Of a stretch of 64,000 nucleotides of DNA, positions 36,326-44,904 are shown piece by piece (the stretch's first letter is position 1; every line of letters starts with the position of its first letter). Below the pieces are notes generated by a model. The model was given only the letters and a program-made list of their open reading frames with translations, was not told the origin of the DNA and did no database searches. The stretch is from positions 6,108,132-6,172,131 of the forward strand of contig NZ_CP100416.1 of assembly GCF_026017845.1 (NCBI RefSeq), written 5' to 3'. This DNA comes from Amycolatopsis mediterranei. GTDB lineage: Bacteria > Actinomycetota > Actinomycetes > Mycobacteriales > Pseudonocardiaceae. Position numbers and translations under genes: made by a program.

Positions 36326-37045
36326 TCAGGCGTGGGCGAGCAGCTTCGCCAGCAGCGCCGGGTTCGCCGCCAGTCCTTCGCGCAACGTGTGCTCCCGCAG
36401 CGGCTTCAGGTCGCCGTAGGGCTGGTTCGCCCAGTCCAGGGCACCCTGCGGCGGTTCGGGGTCGTACTCGATGACGAACTGGATGGCCGTCGCGACCGGC
36501 CGCCCGGCCAGCCGTTCCGCCAGGTGCAGCGCCAGGTCGATGCCGGCCGACACGCCCGCCGCGGTGATCACCGGGCCGTCCTCGACCCACCGCCGGGCGA
36601 CCGGGGTCGCGCCCAGCCCGGTCAGCAGGTCGCGGAACATCCAGTGCGTCGTCGCCTGCCTGCCGTCCAGCAGCCCGGCCGCGCCGAGGACGAGGGAGCC
36701 GGCGCAGACCGACGTCACGAGCTCGGCGCCTTCGGCCGCGGTGCGCAGCCAGGCGAGGAGGCGCTCGTCGGCCATCGCGTGCAGCGTCGGGACGGTGCCG
36801 CCGGGCACCAGCACGGCGAAGGGGGACGGCACCTCGTCGAACGTGTGGCTGGGGGCGATCCGCAGCGGGGTGTCGGTGCCGACGGTGTCCTTCGTGGCGC
36901 CGACGACGACGGTCCGGTAGCGCGGGTCCAGCTGCCCCAACGCAGTCAGGACCTGCAGCGGGCCCACGAGGTCCAGTGGCGTCAGGCCGGGGTACACGAC
37001 GAAGGCGATGGTCTTCCGCTCATCGGTCTTCTGCTCATCGGTCAT
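36326..37045 (-). CDS. DJ-1/PfpI family protein (isocyanide hydratase/ThiJ-like)
   Basis: 239 residues from MTDEQK at 37045. The class I glutamine amidotransferase-like fold has the nucleophile elbow LVTSVCAGSLVLGAAGLL (Cys114), early TIAFVVYPGLTPLDLVGPLQVL and VLVPGG. The closest well-known relatives are isocyanide hydratases and uncharacterised ThiJ proteins. It is divergent from a GlxA-type regulator that has the same fold fused to an AraC HTH, a common pairing. Confidence 0.85.
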   Translation of the reverse strand: MTDEQKTDERKTIAFVVYPGLTPLDLVGPLQVLTALGQLDPRYRTVVVGATKDTVGTDTPLRIAPSHTFDEVPSPFAVLVPGGTVPTLHAMADERLLAWLRTAAEGAELVTSVCAGSLVLGAAGLLDGRQATTHWMFRDLLTGLGATPVARRWVEDGPVITAAGVSAGIDLALHLAERLAGRPVATAIQFVIEYDPEPPQGALDWANQPYGDLKPLREHTLREGLAANPALLAKLLAHA

Positions 37046-37144
37046 ACCGTCGAGCTTGGGGAAACCGCGCGCGGGCGGCGGCACGGATGTCCGGATTCCT
37101 GCGAACCACGTCCGAGCGCCGGTCCCGGCTGCTAGCGTCCGATC

Positions 37145-38122
37145 ATGCCAGGCTCACCCAGACGGGTCGCGATCGTCGGTTACGCCGACGCCGAGCTGCT
37201 GGACATCGCCTGCCCCGCCGACGTGTTCGACGCCGCCAACCGGCTCGGCGCGCGGCCGCCGTACGAGCTGCAGCTGGCCTCGGTCGACGGCCACGGCATC
37301 CGCACCGCCTCCGGCCTGACGCTGCAGCCGCACCTGCGGCTCGACCAGGTCGCCGGCGACCTCGACACGCTGGTCGTCGCGGGCGGCTGGGGCAGCACGG
37401 CCGCGGCGGCCGACGAGCGCGTCCTGGCCCACGTCCGTCGGCTCGCCCGCACCAGCCGCCGGGTGGCGTCGGTGTGCACGGGCGCGGAGGTGCTCGCGGC
37501 GGCCGGGCTGCTCAACGGCCGCCGCGCGACGACGCACTGGCGCTACGCCGCGCGCCTGGCGCGGGACTACCCGTCGGTGACGGTGGACCCGGTGCCGCTG
37601 TACATCCGCCACGGCAACGTCTACACGGCGGCGGGCGTGACGAGCGGGCTCGACCTGACCCTGTCGCTGGTGGAGGCCGACCACGGCCCGTCGCTGGCCC
37701 GCGAGGCGGCCCGCGCGCTGGTCACGTACCTGCAGCGGCCGGGCAACCAGGCCCAGGTCAGCCTGTTCCTGACCGGGCCGCCGCCGGAGCACCGCGAGGT
37801 CCGCGACCTCACCGCCTACATCGCCGAACACCTCGACGCCGACCTGGGCACCCCGGCGCTGGCGGCCCGCGCGGGCATCAGCACCCGCCAGCTCACCCGC
37901 CTGTTCGACGCCCACCTCGGCACGACCCCGGGCCGCTACGTCCGCACGATCCGCACGGAGCACGCTGCCCGCCTGCTCTCGGGCACGGACCTCCCGCTGG
38001 CGACGATCGCCCGCCGCTGCGGCTTCGGCTCGACGGAGACCCTGCGCCAGGCCTTCCTCGACCACTTCGACACACCACCGTCGGCGTACCGCCGCGTCCA
38101 CGTCCGCCAGGCCTACGGCTGA
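37145..38122 (+). CDS. GlxA-type AraC-family regulator with DJ-1/PfpI domain
   Basis: 325 residues. The N-terminal ~190 residues form a DJ-1/PfpI domain (VAIVGYADAELLDIACPADVF, VVAGGWGSTAAAAD, ASVCTGAEVLAAAGLL), and the C-terminal ~100 an AraC double HTH (LAARAGISTRQLTRLFDAHLGTTPGRYVRTIR, IARRCGFGSTETLRQAFLDHF). It likely controls the divergent PfpI gene. It is followed by the inverted 21-bp-period repeat array (38127-38218). Confidence 0.93.
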   Translation: MPGSPRRVAIVGYADAELLDIACPADVFDAANRLGARPPYELQLASVDGHGIRTASGLTLQPHLRLDQVAGDLDTLVVAGGWGSTAAAADERVLAHVRRLARTSRRVASVCTGAEVLAAAGLLNGRRATTHWRYAARLARDYPSVTVDPVPLYIRHGNVYTAAGVTSGLDLTLSLVEADHGPSLAREAARALVTYLQRPGNQAQVSLFLTGPPPEHREVRDLTAYIAEHLDADLGTPALAARAGISTRQLTRLFDAHLGTTPGRYVRTIRTEHAARLLSGTDLPLATIARRCGFGSTETLRQAFLDHFDTPPSAYRRVHVRQAYG

Positions 38123-38126
38123 CCCC

Positions 38127-38218
38127 GTGTCGTCCATCGGGGTACGCGTGTCGTCCACCTGAGTACGCGTGTCGTCCGTTGCCGTACCGGACGACACGCG
38201 TACATGAATGGACGACAC
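38127..38218. repeat. Inverted array of 21-bp units (GTGTCGTCC-N6-GTACGC)
   Basis: Three units run rightward (38127-38147, 38148-38168, 38169-38188); one full and one partial unit run leftward (38198-38218 and 38189-38197). GTACGCGTGTCGTCC (38163-38177) pairs perfectly over 15 bp with 38189-38203 across an 11-base loop, so the RNA would form a strong hairpin right after the AraC-type gene and could terminate it. Confidence 0.8.
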
Positions 38219-38293
38219 GGCGAAGGCGGGAGGAACCGGGCGGCGCGGCGACCCGTTGCGGGCGCGGCGAAATCCCGCTGTCAGGATGTGCGG

Positions 38294-39979
38294 GTGGACC
38301 GCCCCGACCTCGACGACGACGAAACCGGCCCGATCCGCCGGATCACGGACGAGGTGTCCCTTTCGCCGGGCCACGGAGCGTCCGGAACGCCGGGTACGTC
38401 CCGGAAACCCGCCCGCCGCGCCCCGGCCGAGGGCACCCGCCGCACGGGCGAGCCCGACCGCCGCCGGGCCGACACCGGCCCCCAGCGCGCCGCCCACTCC
38501 GGATCGCTGCGGATCCCGGCCGAGCCCGGCCGCGCCGCCACCCCGCGCCGGCGCGGGGACACCGGGCCACAGCCGGTTCCGGCCGACCCAGCCGCACCGC
38601 GCACGCGTCGCGGGGACACCGGCCCGCAGCCGATCCCCGCCGACAGCGACCGCCCCGCCGCCCGCCGCGGGGACACCGGGCCGCAGCCGGTCACCGAGAC
38701 CGCCGCCCGGCCCCGGCGCAAAGCCGTCGTCGCCACCCCCGAAACCGGACACGGGCACGGCCATGGACACGGCCACGGACCCGCCGCCCCGGCCTCCCGG
38801 CGCGTGCGGCTGCTCCTGATCTGGCTGCTCGCCCCGCTCGCCCTCGCCACCGTCGTCGGCATGATCGTCCTCTACCCCTGGAGCAAGGCCGCCCCCACCA
38901 GCGTCGTCCCGCAGGGCACGCCCGTGCACGCCGACATCCGCACCACCGCCACCGGCCCCTGCCTCGCCCAGGGCCAGGTCCAGGTCGGTGACCAGACGGA
39001 CCCGAACGCGAAACCCTGCCTGACCGTCGAGCTCACCATGACCGACGGCCCCGCCTCCGGGAAACCGCTGCGGCTGACCGTGCCCATCGAGCCCAGCACC
39101 CCGCGCTTCGCCACCGGGGACGCCGTGGTGCTCGCCTACAACGGCGGGAACGCCGGTGATCCCGCCAGTTTCCAGCTGGTCGACTTCCAGCGCGGCACCC
39201 CGCTGCTCGTGCTGGCCGCCCTCTTCGCCGTCGCCGTGCTCGTGCTCGGCCGGTGGCAGGGCATCGCCGCGCTCGTCGCGCTCGGGCTGTCCTTCGTCGT
39301 CATCGCGCTGTTCATCCTCCCGGCCATCCTCGCCGGGGAAAACCCCCTGGTCGTGGCCATCGCCGGGGCCGGCGCGATCATGTTCATCGCGCTCTACCTG
39401 ACCCACGGCCTCTCCGCGCGAACCTCCGCCGCGGTGCTCGGCACCCTCGTCAGCCTCGCGCTCATCGGCGTCCTGTCCGCGATCTTCTCCGCCGCGGCCT
39501 CGCTCACCGGGCTCGACGACAGCACGTCGACGCTCATCGGCTCGCTCGGCCACGGCATCGACGCGCGCGGGCTGCTGCTCGCCGGCGTCGTGATCGGCGC
39601 CCTCGGCGTGCTCGACGACGTCACCGTCACCCAGACCAGCGCGGTCTGGGAGCTCCGCCGCGCCAACCCGGACCTGACCTGGCGCGAGCTCTACAGCTCC
39701 GGCCTGCGGATCGGCCGCGACCACGTCGGCTCGGCGGTCAACACCCTCGTGATGGCCTACGCCGGGGCCGCGCTGCCGGTGCTGCTGTACTCGTCGATTT
39801 CCGGCGTCGGGCTCGGCGCCTTGCTCGGCAGCGAGGAAATCGCCCAGGAGATCATCCGGACGCTCGCCGGCAGCGTCGGCATCGTCGCGGCCGTCCCGGT
39901 GACCACCGTCCTGGCCGCGCTGATCGCCTCCCGTGAGCCCGCCGGACACCTCAGCACGGCGAAAGCGGCCGTGGCCTGA
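38294..39979 (+). CDS. YibE/F-family multi-pass membrane protein
   Basis: 561 residues. GTG at 38294 is chosen because AGGA lies 7 bases upstream; a GTG two codons earlier is possible. The N-terminal ~170 residues are disordered, with three RGDTGPQP repeats and a His-Gly run (GHGHGHGHGHG). One helix (LLLIWLLAPLALATVVGMIVLY), an extracytoplasmic beta domain (~95 residues) and seven or so helices of the YibE/F type follow, with the conserved VVIGALGVLDDVTVTQTSAV. Function unproven. It ends one base before the convergent gene. Confidence 0.85.
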   Translation: MDRPDLDDDETGPIRRITDEVSLSPGHGASGTPGTSRKPARRAPAEGTRRTGEPDRRRADTGPQRAAHSGSLRIPAEPGRAATPRRRGDTGPQPVPADPAAPRTRRGDTGPQPIPADSDRPAARRGDTGPQPVTETAARPRRKAVVATPETGHGHGHGHGHGPAAPASRRVRLLLIWLLAPLALATVVGMIVLYPWSKAAPTSVVPQGTPVHADIRTTATGPCLAQGQVQVGDQTDPNAKPCLTVELTMTDGPASGKPLRLTVPIEPSTPRFATGDAVVLAYNGGNAGDPASFQLVDFQRGTPLLVLAALFAVAVLVLGRWQGIAALVALGLSFVVIALFILPAILAGENPLVVAIAGAGAIMFIALYLTHGLSARTSAAVLGTLVSLALIGVLSAIFSAAASLTGLDDSTSTLIGSLGHGIDARGLLLAGVVIGALGVLDDVTVTQTSAVWELRRANPDLTWRELYSSGLRIGRDHVGSAVNTLVMAYAGAALPVLLYSSISGVGLGALLGSEEIAQEIIRTLAGSVGIVAAVPVTTVLAALIASREPAGHLSTAKAAVA

Positions 39980-39980
39980 T

Positions 39981-40610
39981 TCAGTCCAGCGTCGCCACGA
40001 ACCGGCTGACGGCTTCCATCGTGAAGCGCTGCACGTACTTGCCCGACGGCGCCACCGACGCCAGCCGGTAGAGCGGGCGCTCCGCCACGCCGGAGCCGCG
40101 GGCCTCCGCTTTCAGCTCGGCGACCAGCAGCTCGCCGAAGACGAGGCCGTTCGCCTCGGTGTTGTTCATCAGCGCGTTCGCCAGCTTCCGCAGCTGCAGG
40201 ATGCCCAGCTCGCGCCCGCCGGTCCCGGAGAACACCGCGAGGTCCACCTTCGCCACCTTGCCCCGCTGGCCGGCGTTGACGAGCAGGCTCACCGTGCGGC
40301 TGCCCCGGACGTCGCCGACGACGAGGTCGAGGCGGGTCGCGGTCGTCAAGTCGACACGGCGCAGCCCCCACGTGCGCACCAGCAGCGTCGAACCCTCCAG
40401 CCAGACGCGGCGGCGGATGCTGACCGCCATCACGTACAGCAGCGGCAGGGCGATCACCAGCGCGACGAGCAGGCCGGTCGGCGTGCCGCCGATCAGGCCG
40501 GCGATCCCGCCGAACGCCGCCGCGACGATCACCACGCCGATCAGGCCCGACAGGCCGCGGCGACGGCGGCCGCGCGGGTCCTCCTCGAACAGCGCGATCC
40601 GCTCGGTCAT
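39981..40610 (-). CDS. Membrane protein of unknown function with PH-like C-terminal domain
   Basis: 209 residues. Two helices (LSGLIGVVIVAAAFGGIAGLIG and GLLVALVIALPLLYVMAV) precede a beta-rich region (RRRVWLEGSTLLVRTWGLRRVDLTTATRLDLV) that looks like a bacterial PH/YdbT-type fold. Its ATG overlaps the stop of the MBL hydrolase gene (ATGA), so the two are coupled. In mycobacteria the equivalent place beside this hydrolase is, from memory, hisS; that gene is not here. Confidence 0.6.
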   Translation of the reverse strand: MTERIALFEEDPRGRRRRGLSGLIGVVIVAAAFGGIAGLIGGTPTGLLVALVIALPLLYVMAVSIRRRVWLEGSTLLVRTWGLRRVDLTTATRLDLVVGDVRGSRTVSLLVNAGQRGKVAKVDLAVFSGTGGRELGILQLRKLANALMNNTEANGLVFGELLVAELKAEARGSGVAERPLYRLASVAPSGKYVQRFTMEAVSRFVATLD

Positions 40611-41179
40611 CCGTGCGCCCCCGTCCCGGCGAGGAACGGGTTGCCCGCGCGTTCCCGGCCGATCGTCGTCGCCGGGCCGTGGCCCGGCAGCACCACCGTG
40701 TCGTCCGGGAACGCCGCCAGCAGGTCCCGCAGCGCCGCCGCCACGTCCCCGCGGCCGATCGACCCGGCGAACAGCGTGTCGCCGGTCAGCGCGAGCCGGC
40801 CGCCCTCGGGCGTCTCCAGGCCCAGCACCACCGATCCCGGGGTGTGGCCGGGCACCGGCCGGACGTCGACCTCCAGCCCCGCGTACGCGCCCGGTGCAAG
40901 GGGCACGCTGTCGCCGTCGTACAGCGGCGCGTCGGCGGGGTGCAGGTGCAGCGGGACGCCGTGCTCGGCCGACAGCGCGGCGGCCGAGGCGACGTGGTCG
41001 GGGTGCCCGTGGGTGGCCAGCAGGGCCGCCGGGACCAGCCCGTGCTCGTCGAGCGCGGCGGCCAGCGGCGCGGCCACCTCCTGGCCCGGATCCACGACCA
41101 CGCACGGCCCGCCGGCGGCCGCCGCCAGCAGGTAGCAGTTGGCCTGCAGCGGGCCGCTGCCGAACCCGACGACGAGCAC
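40607..41179 (-). CDS. MBL-fold hydrolase (glyoxalase II-like)
   Basis: 190 residues; GTG at 41179 with GGGGAGG upstream (the frame is open 14 codons further but without a ribosome site). Intact zinc motifs: LLATHGHPDHVASA (HxHxDH), VPGHTPGSV, LTGDTLFAGSIGRGD and VLPGHG. Likely hydrolyses S-lactoylglutathione-like or mycothiol thioesters. Position next to a divergent cyclophilin gene matches the relA-ppi-MBL order of mycobacteria. Confidence 0.9.
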   Translation of the reverse strand: MLVVGFGSGPLQANCYLLAAAAGGPCVVVDPGQEVAAPLAAALDEHGLVPAALLATHGHPDHVASAAALSAEHGVPLHLHPADAPLYDGDSVPLAPGAYAGLEVDVRPVPGHTPGSVVLGLETPEGGRLALTGDTLFAGSIGRGDVAAALRDLLAAFPDDTVVLPGHGPATTIGRERAGNPFLAGTGAHG

Positions 41180-41327
41180 CGAACGCCTCCCCGGACTTCC
41201 GCGCCGGATGGCGCCGATCACGATCGGGTTGAGACTAGCGGGCCCTGTACATGGTCCTCACAGGCTGTGCCCATACACTGCCGCTACCTCAAACGTGTGA
41301 GACGAGCGGAAACCTGGAGGGTACGGG

Positions 41328-42203
41328 GTGGCGACCAACCAGCAGCGCCGCGAAGCTGCGAAGCGCAAACTCGAGCGGCAGCTCGAGCGCCGATTGGAGC
41401 AGCAGAAGCGACGCCGGATGATCGGGGCTGGTGTAGTCGGCGTGGCCGTCCTCGTCGTCGCCGGTGTCGTGGTGTGGATCGTGAGCGCGAACAGCGGCAC
41501 CGGCACCAACGCCGCGGCGCCGTCGTCCTCGGCCGCTCCGCCGCCGACCGACCTCCAGATCCCGACGCAGCGCACCGCGCTGCCGAAGCGGGCGACGCCG
41601 TTGCCGAACCCGACGACGTGCGACTTCAAGGCCGACGCGACGGGCAAGGCGCCGAAGAAGGTGAACGCGCCGGACGGCAAGAACGTCCCGTCGACCGGCA
41701 CGGTGAACGTGACGCTGAAGAGCACCGCGGGCGACATCCCGCTGACGCTCGACCGGGCGCTCGCCCCCTGCGCGGTGCAGAGCTTCATCAGCCTCGCCAA
41801 GCAGAACTTCTACAACGACACCATGTGCCACCGGCTCGGCACCGAAGGCCTGCAGATGCTGCAGTGCGGTGACCCGTCGGCCACCGGCGACCCGACCCAG
41901 GACGGCCAGGGCGGCCCGGGCTACACGATGCCGGACGAGGCGTTCCCGGAGATCAAGTACGGCCGCGGCATCCTCGCCATGGCGAAGACGCAGGCCCCGA
42001 ACTCCGGCGGCAGCCAGTTCTTCATGGTCTACGGCAGCGCCGACGGCCTCCCGGCGGACTACTCGGTGTTCGGCAGCATCAGCGACGAGGGCCTGAAGGT
42101 GCTCGACGCGGTGGCGAAGGCCGGCATCGCGAACCCGAACCCGCAGGACGGCACCGGAGCGCCGACCAAGCAGGTCAAGTTCACGGGCGTCACCGTCCAG
42201 TAG
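41328..42203 (+). CDS. Membrane-anchored cyclophilin-type peptidyl-prolyl isomerase
   Basis: 291 residues; GTG with GGAGGG. A basic, helical cytoplasmic N-terminus (NQQRREAAKRKLERQLERRLEQQKRRR) is followed by one membrane helix, an Ala/Pro/Ser linker and an extracytoplasmic cyclophilin domain (GRGILAMAKTQAPNSGGSQFFMVYG, YSVFGSISDEGLKVLD). The catalytic Arg-equivalent region (FYNDTMCHRL) is present. It probably assists folding of exported proteins. In mycobacteria this gene directly adjoins relA; here 7.2 kb of other genes intervene. Confidence 0.93.
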   Translation: MATNQQRREAAKRKLERQLERRLEQQKRRRMIGAGVVGVAVLVVAGVVVWIVSANSGTGTNAAAPSSSAAPPPTDLQIPTQRTALPKRATPLPNPTTCDFKADATGKAPKKVNAPDGKNVPSTGTVNVTLKSTAGDIPLTLDRALAPCAVQSFISLAKQNFYNDTMCHRLGTEGLQMLQCGDPSATGDPTQDGQGGPGYTMPDEAFPEIKYGRGILAMAKTQAPNSGGSQFFMVYGSADGLPADYSVFGSISDEGLKVLDAVAKAGIANPNPQDGTGAPTKQVKFTGVTVQ

Positions 42204-42211
42204 TTCCAGCC

Positions 42212-42489
42212 CCGGTTCGAGCCGAACGGGGATCCGCCCGTCCCGGACGCCGCACTCGCGGGAATGGTCTCCTACGGCCACTTCACCGCGATGCAGGTCC
42301 GGAACGGGCGGGTCCGCGGGCTCGCGTTCCCGCCGACCTCGGCGATTTCGACGCCGTGTTCGTGACGAACTCCGAAGACGCCCGGGCGCGTGGTCGCGTC
42401 CGTCGACAACCTCGTGCTGCCGCCCGCCGACCCCGCCGTGGCCCCTGCTCGCCGAAGCCTACGAGACCGTGCCGTGGGACAAGATCTGA
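42212..42489 (+). pseudogene. Remnant of a class IV aminotransferase-like gene
   Basis: Three frames hold parts of one protein: EPNGDPPVPDAALAGMVSYGHFTAMQVRNGRVRG, then FVTNSE, then ASVDNLVLPP and finally LLAEAYETVPWDKI with a stop. These match the extreme N- and C-terminal parts of actinobacterial aminotransferase class IV proteins. The start codon, ~200 central residues and the reading frame are lost, so it is a decayed gene with a large internal deletion. Confidence 0.7.
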
Positions 42490-42565
42490 ACCGCGTCCGC
42501 ACCCGCCCCGTGTAAGGAGGCAACACCGGAGGCCCGCCGGGTCGCCGGGGAGAGGTGCCGAGACG

Positions 42566-43393
42566 ATGGTCGAAAACCGGGTTCCCGCGGTTCGCCGCGT
42601 CCTCGGGCGGGCCGGTCAGGCCGGCTGCGCCGGTGTCCTCTTCGCCGTGCTCGCCGGCGGTCCCGCGCTCGCGCAAGCCGACCCGCCGGCGCCGGTCAAG
42701 TACTTCGTCGTGCCGCACGCCGACAACCCCGCGGACATCACGCTGTTCAAGATCGCCGAACGCGCGCTCGGCGACGGGCGCCGCTTCCCCGAGATCTTCC
42801 AGCTCAACCAGGGCCGGCTGCGGCCGGACGGCACGCCGTTCACCGATCCCGCGGCGATCGAGCCCGGTCAGGTGCTCCAGCTGCCCGACGACGCCGTCCA
42901 GAAGCCGGGCGTGCAGTTCGGTCCGCTGCCGGCCCCGGCACCCGTCGCTCCGGTGGCCAAGCCCGCTCCCGTGGCCCAGCCCGCGCCGGTCGAGGAGACG
43001 TCCGGTCTCGGCGTCGGCCTGGCTTCGGCCGTCAGCGGCACCGGCGGCCTGCTGACCGGCCTGCTCGCCGGGCTCTGGTGGCGGCGCCGCCCGCAGCTGC
43101 TCCCGCCGGCCCCGTTCGAACCGCCCGCGCGCGAAGAGGACGACTTCGGCAGCGGCTCCGTCAGCGGCACCCTGCCGCTCCCGATCGTCGTCCCCGAGCC
43201 GCGCCCGGACGTCGTGCTGCGCCCGGAGCCGAAGACCACCGAGCTCGCGATCATCGTGCTCGACACGGCCGAAACGCAGGTGATCGCCGCGGTCCGGCCC
43301 GGCTCGCGGTTCCACTTCCGGATCGGCCCGCAGCCGGACTTCGCGGACTCCGCCACCGTGCTCGTGGTCGACGGCGAAAGCGACCGGCCCTGA
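42566..43393 (+). CDS. Secreted or anchored LysM-like protein
   Basis: 275 residues; ATG with GGAGAGG. Signal peptide (AGCAGVLFAVLAGGPALA), then a LysM-like module (KYFVVPHADNPADITLFKIAERALGDGRRFPEIFQLNQGR...IEPGQVLQLPDDA), a Pro/Ala linker, one membrane helix (GLASAVSGTGGLLTGLLAGLWW), and a cytoplasmic beta-rich tail with Pro-rich stretches. Similar LysM-TM proteins accompany type VII secretion or conservon genes in actinobacteria, but no such partner is adjacent. Confidence 0.65.
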   Translation: MVENRVPAVRRVLGRAGQAGCAGVLFAVLAGGPALAQADPPAPVKYFVVPHADNPADITLFKIAERALGDGRRFPEIFQLNQGRLRPDGTPFTDPAAIEPGQVLQLPDDAVQKPGVQFGPLPAPAPVAPVAKPAPVAQPAPVEETSGLGVGLASAVSGTGGLLTGLLAGLWWRRRPQLLPPAPFEPPAREEDDFGSGSVSGTLPLPIVVPEPRPDVVLRPEPKTTELAIIVLDTAETQVIAAVRPGSRFHFRIGPQPDFADSATVLVVDGESDRP

Positions 43394-43488
43394 CGCCGGG
43401 GGGTGCCTGCCGAATCACTCTGCGCTGAACGGATCAACCGGTGCCGGAACACTGGCCATCGAACCGCCGGGCCCGCGATAGTCGTCTC

Positions 43489-44067
43489 ATGACCTGGGAT
43501 CCGTTCGGCACCCTGCACCAGGCGCTGTGGATCGGCGGCGCTCCGTGGACCGGGAAGTCCACCGTCGCGCGGCTGCTGGCCGAGCGGCACGGCCTGACGA
43601 CCTACCACCACGACGACCGGGCCCGGCCCGGCAACCCGCTGCCGGACGACCTGCCGGTCGGCGACCAGCTGACCGTGATGATGGCCGAGTTCGGGAACCG
43701 CTTCCGCTGCGCCGTCGACGACCTGCGCGCGCTGACCTCGCCCCGGCCTATCCTCGCCGAAGGGCGGGGGCTGCGGCCGGAGCTCGTCGCCCCGCTCGTG
43801 GACTCGCCCGGCCGCATGGTGGTGCTGGTGCCGACCGAGCTGTTCCGCCAGCACCAGCTCCGGCACCGCCCGGACGGACCCGCGATCCCGGAGCAGCGCA
43901 CCCGGCTGACGCGCGACCGGATGCTCGCCGCCCACGCCGTGCGGGCGGCGCGGGACCTCGGCATCCGCGTCATCGAGATCGACGGCAAGCTCGACCCCGC
44001 CGGCGTTACCGACGTCGTCGCCGAGCACTTCCACGCCTACCTGGACTTCGAGGTCAGCGAAAGGTGA
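43489..44067 (+). CDS. P-loop nucleoside/shikimate-kinase-like protein
   Basis: 192 residues. Walker A IGGAPWTGKSTVARLLAERHG and TYHHDDRARPG fit the P-loop kinase fold; LTRDRMLAAHAVRAARDLGIRVIEIDG resembles the lid and last strand of adenylate-kinase-like enzymes. Substrate cannot be read from sequence. Its 3' end overlaps the convergent crotonase gene by 14 bases. Confidence 0.7.
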   Translation: MTWDPFGTLHQALWIGGAPWTGKSTVARLLAERHGLTTYHHDDRARPGNPLPDDLPVGDQLTVMMAEFGNRFRCAVDDLRALTSPRPILAEGRGLRPELVAPLVDSPGRMVVLVPTELFRQHQLRHRPDGPAIPEQRTRLTRDRMLAAHAVRAARDLGIRVIEIDGKLDPAGVTDVVAEHFHAYLDFEVSER

Positions 44068-44833
44068 ACCGCGGCGGCCGCCGCTCGAGGAACGCGGCGA
44101 CGCCCTCGGCGTAGTCCTCGCCGTGCAGGGCTTCCGAGCGGATCTCCTCGACCTCGGCGTCCGGGGTTTCCTGTCCGGCGACGATCTTTTCGATGATCCG
44201 GTTCATCCCGCGGATCGACGCCTGGGACCGCGCGCACAACGTCTCCGCGAACGCCAGCGTCGAGCTTTCCAGGTCGTCGGCCGGGAACACGTCGTTGAGC
44301 AGGCCGATCTCGCGGGCGCGGACGGCGGTGATCAGCTCGCCGGACAGGAGGAAGTACTTGGCGTGGGCCGGGCCGACGAGCGAGACGAGCTGACGCGTCG
44401 ACTCGAAGTGGTAGACGATGCCGAGCTTCGCCGGGGTGATGCCGAACCGCGCGCCCTCGGCGGCGAACCGGAAGTCGCAGGCGACCGAGACCTGGCAGCC
44501 GCCGCCGATGCAGTTGCCCCGGACCATCGCGACCGACGGCTTGCGCATCGCGGTGAGGGCGGCCACCGCGCCTTCGACGGCCTTGTCGTAGCTCGCCGCG
44601 CCGTCCGCCGTGGTGCGCAGCTCCCGGAACTCGCTGATGTCGGCGCCCGCGGAGAAGTGCTCGCCCGCACCGGCGATCACCAGCACCTTCAGCGCCGGAT
44701 CGGCCTCCACCTCGGCCACGACGTCCGGGATCGCCGACCACATGCCGTAGGTGATGGCGTTCATCTTCTCCGGCCGGGTCAGCGTCAGGCGGGCGACTTC
44801 GCCGTCGCGCGCCAGGTCGAATCCGTCGGTCAT
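44054..44833 (-). CDS. Enoyl-CoA hydratase/isomerase (crotonase) family protein
   Basis: 259 residues from MTDGFDLARDG at 44833; a GTG three codons earlier is the alternative. Crotonase signatures: LTLTRPEKMNAITYGMW, VLVIAGAGEHFSAGADISEF (oxyanion hole), VRGNCIGGGCQVSVACDFRFAAEGARFGITPAKLGI. It acts on acyl-CoA thioesters; the precise reaction is not clear. Isolated between a kinase-like gene and a divergent alpha/beta hydrolase gene. Confidence 0.9.
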   Translation of the reverse strand: MTDGFDLARDGEVARLTLTRPEKMNAITYGMWSAIPDVVAEVEADPALKVLVIAGAGEHFSAGADISEFRELRTTADGAASYDKAVEGAVAALTAMRKPSVAMVRGNCIGGGCQVSVACDFRFAAEGARFGITPAKLGIVYHFESTRQLVSLVGPAHAKYFLLSGELITAVRAREIGLLNDVFPADDLESSTLAFAETLCARSQASIRGMNRIIEKIVAGQETPDAEVEEIRSEALHGEDYAEGVAAFLERRPPRFTFR

Positions 44834-44904
44834 GAGCCGCACTTTAACTCTCGCCCTCAGCGAAACCGGCGGTGTGTGACGCGGTCGGTGGCTAGTTTGG
44901 GGCC

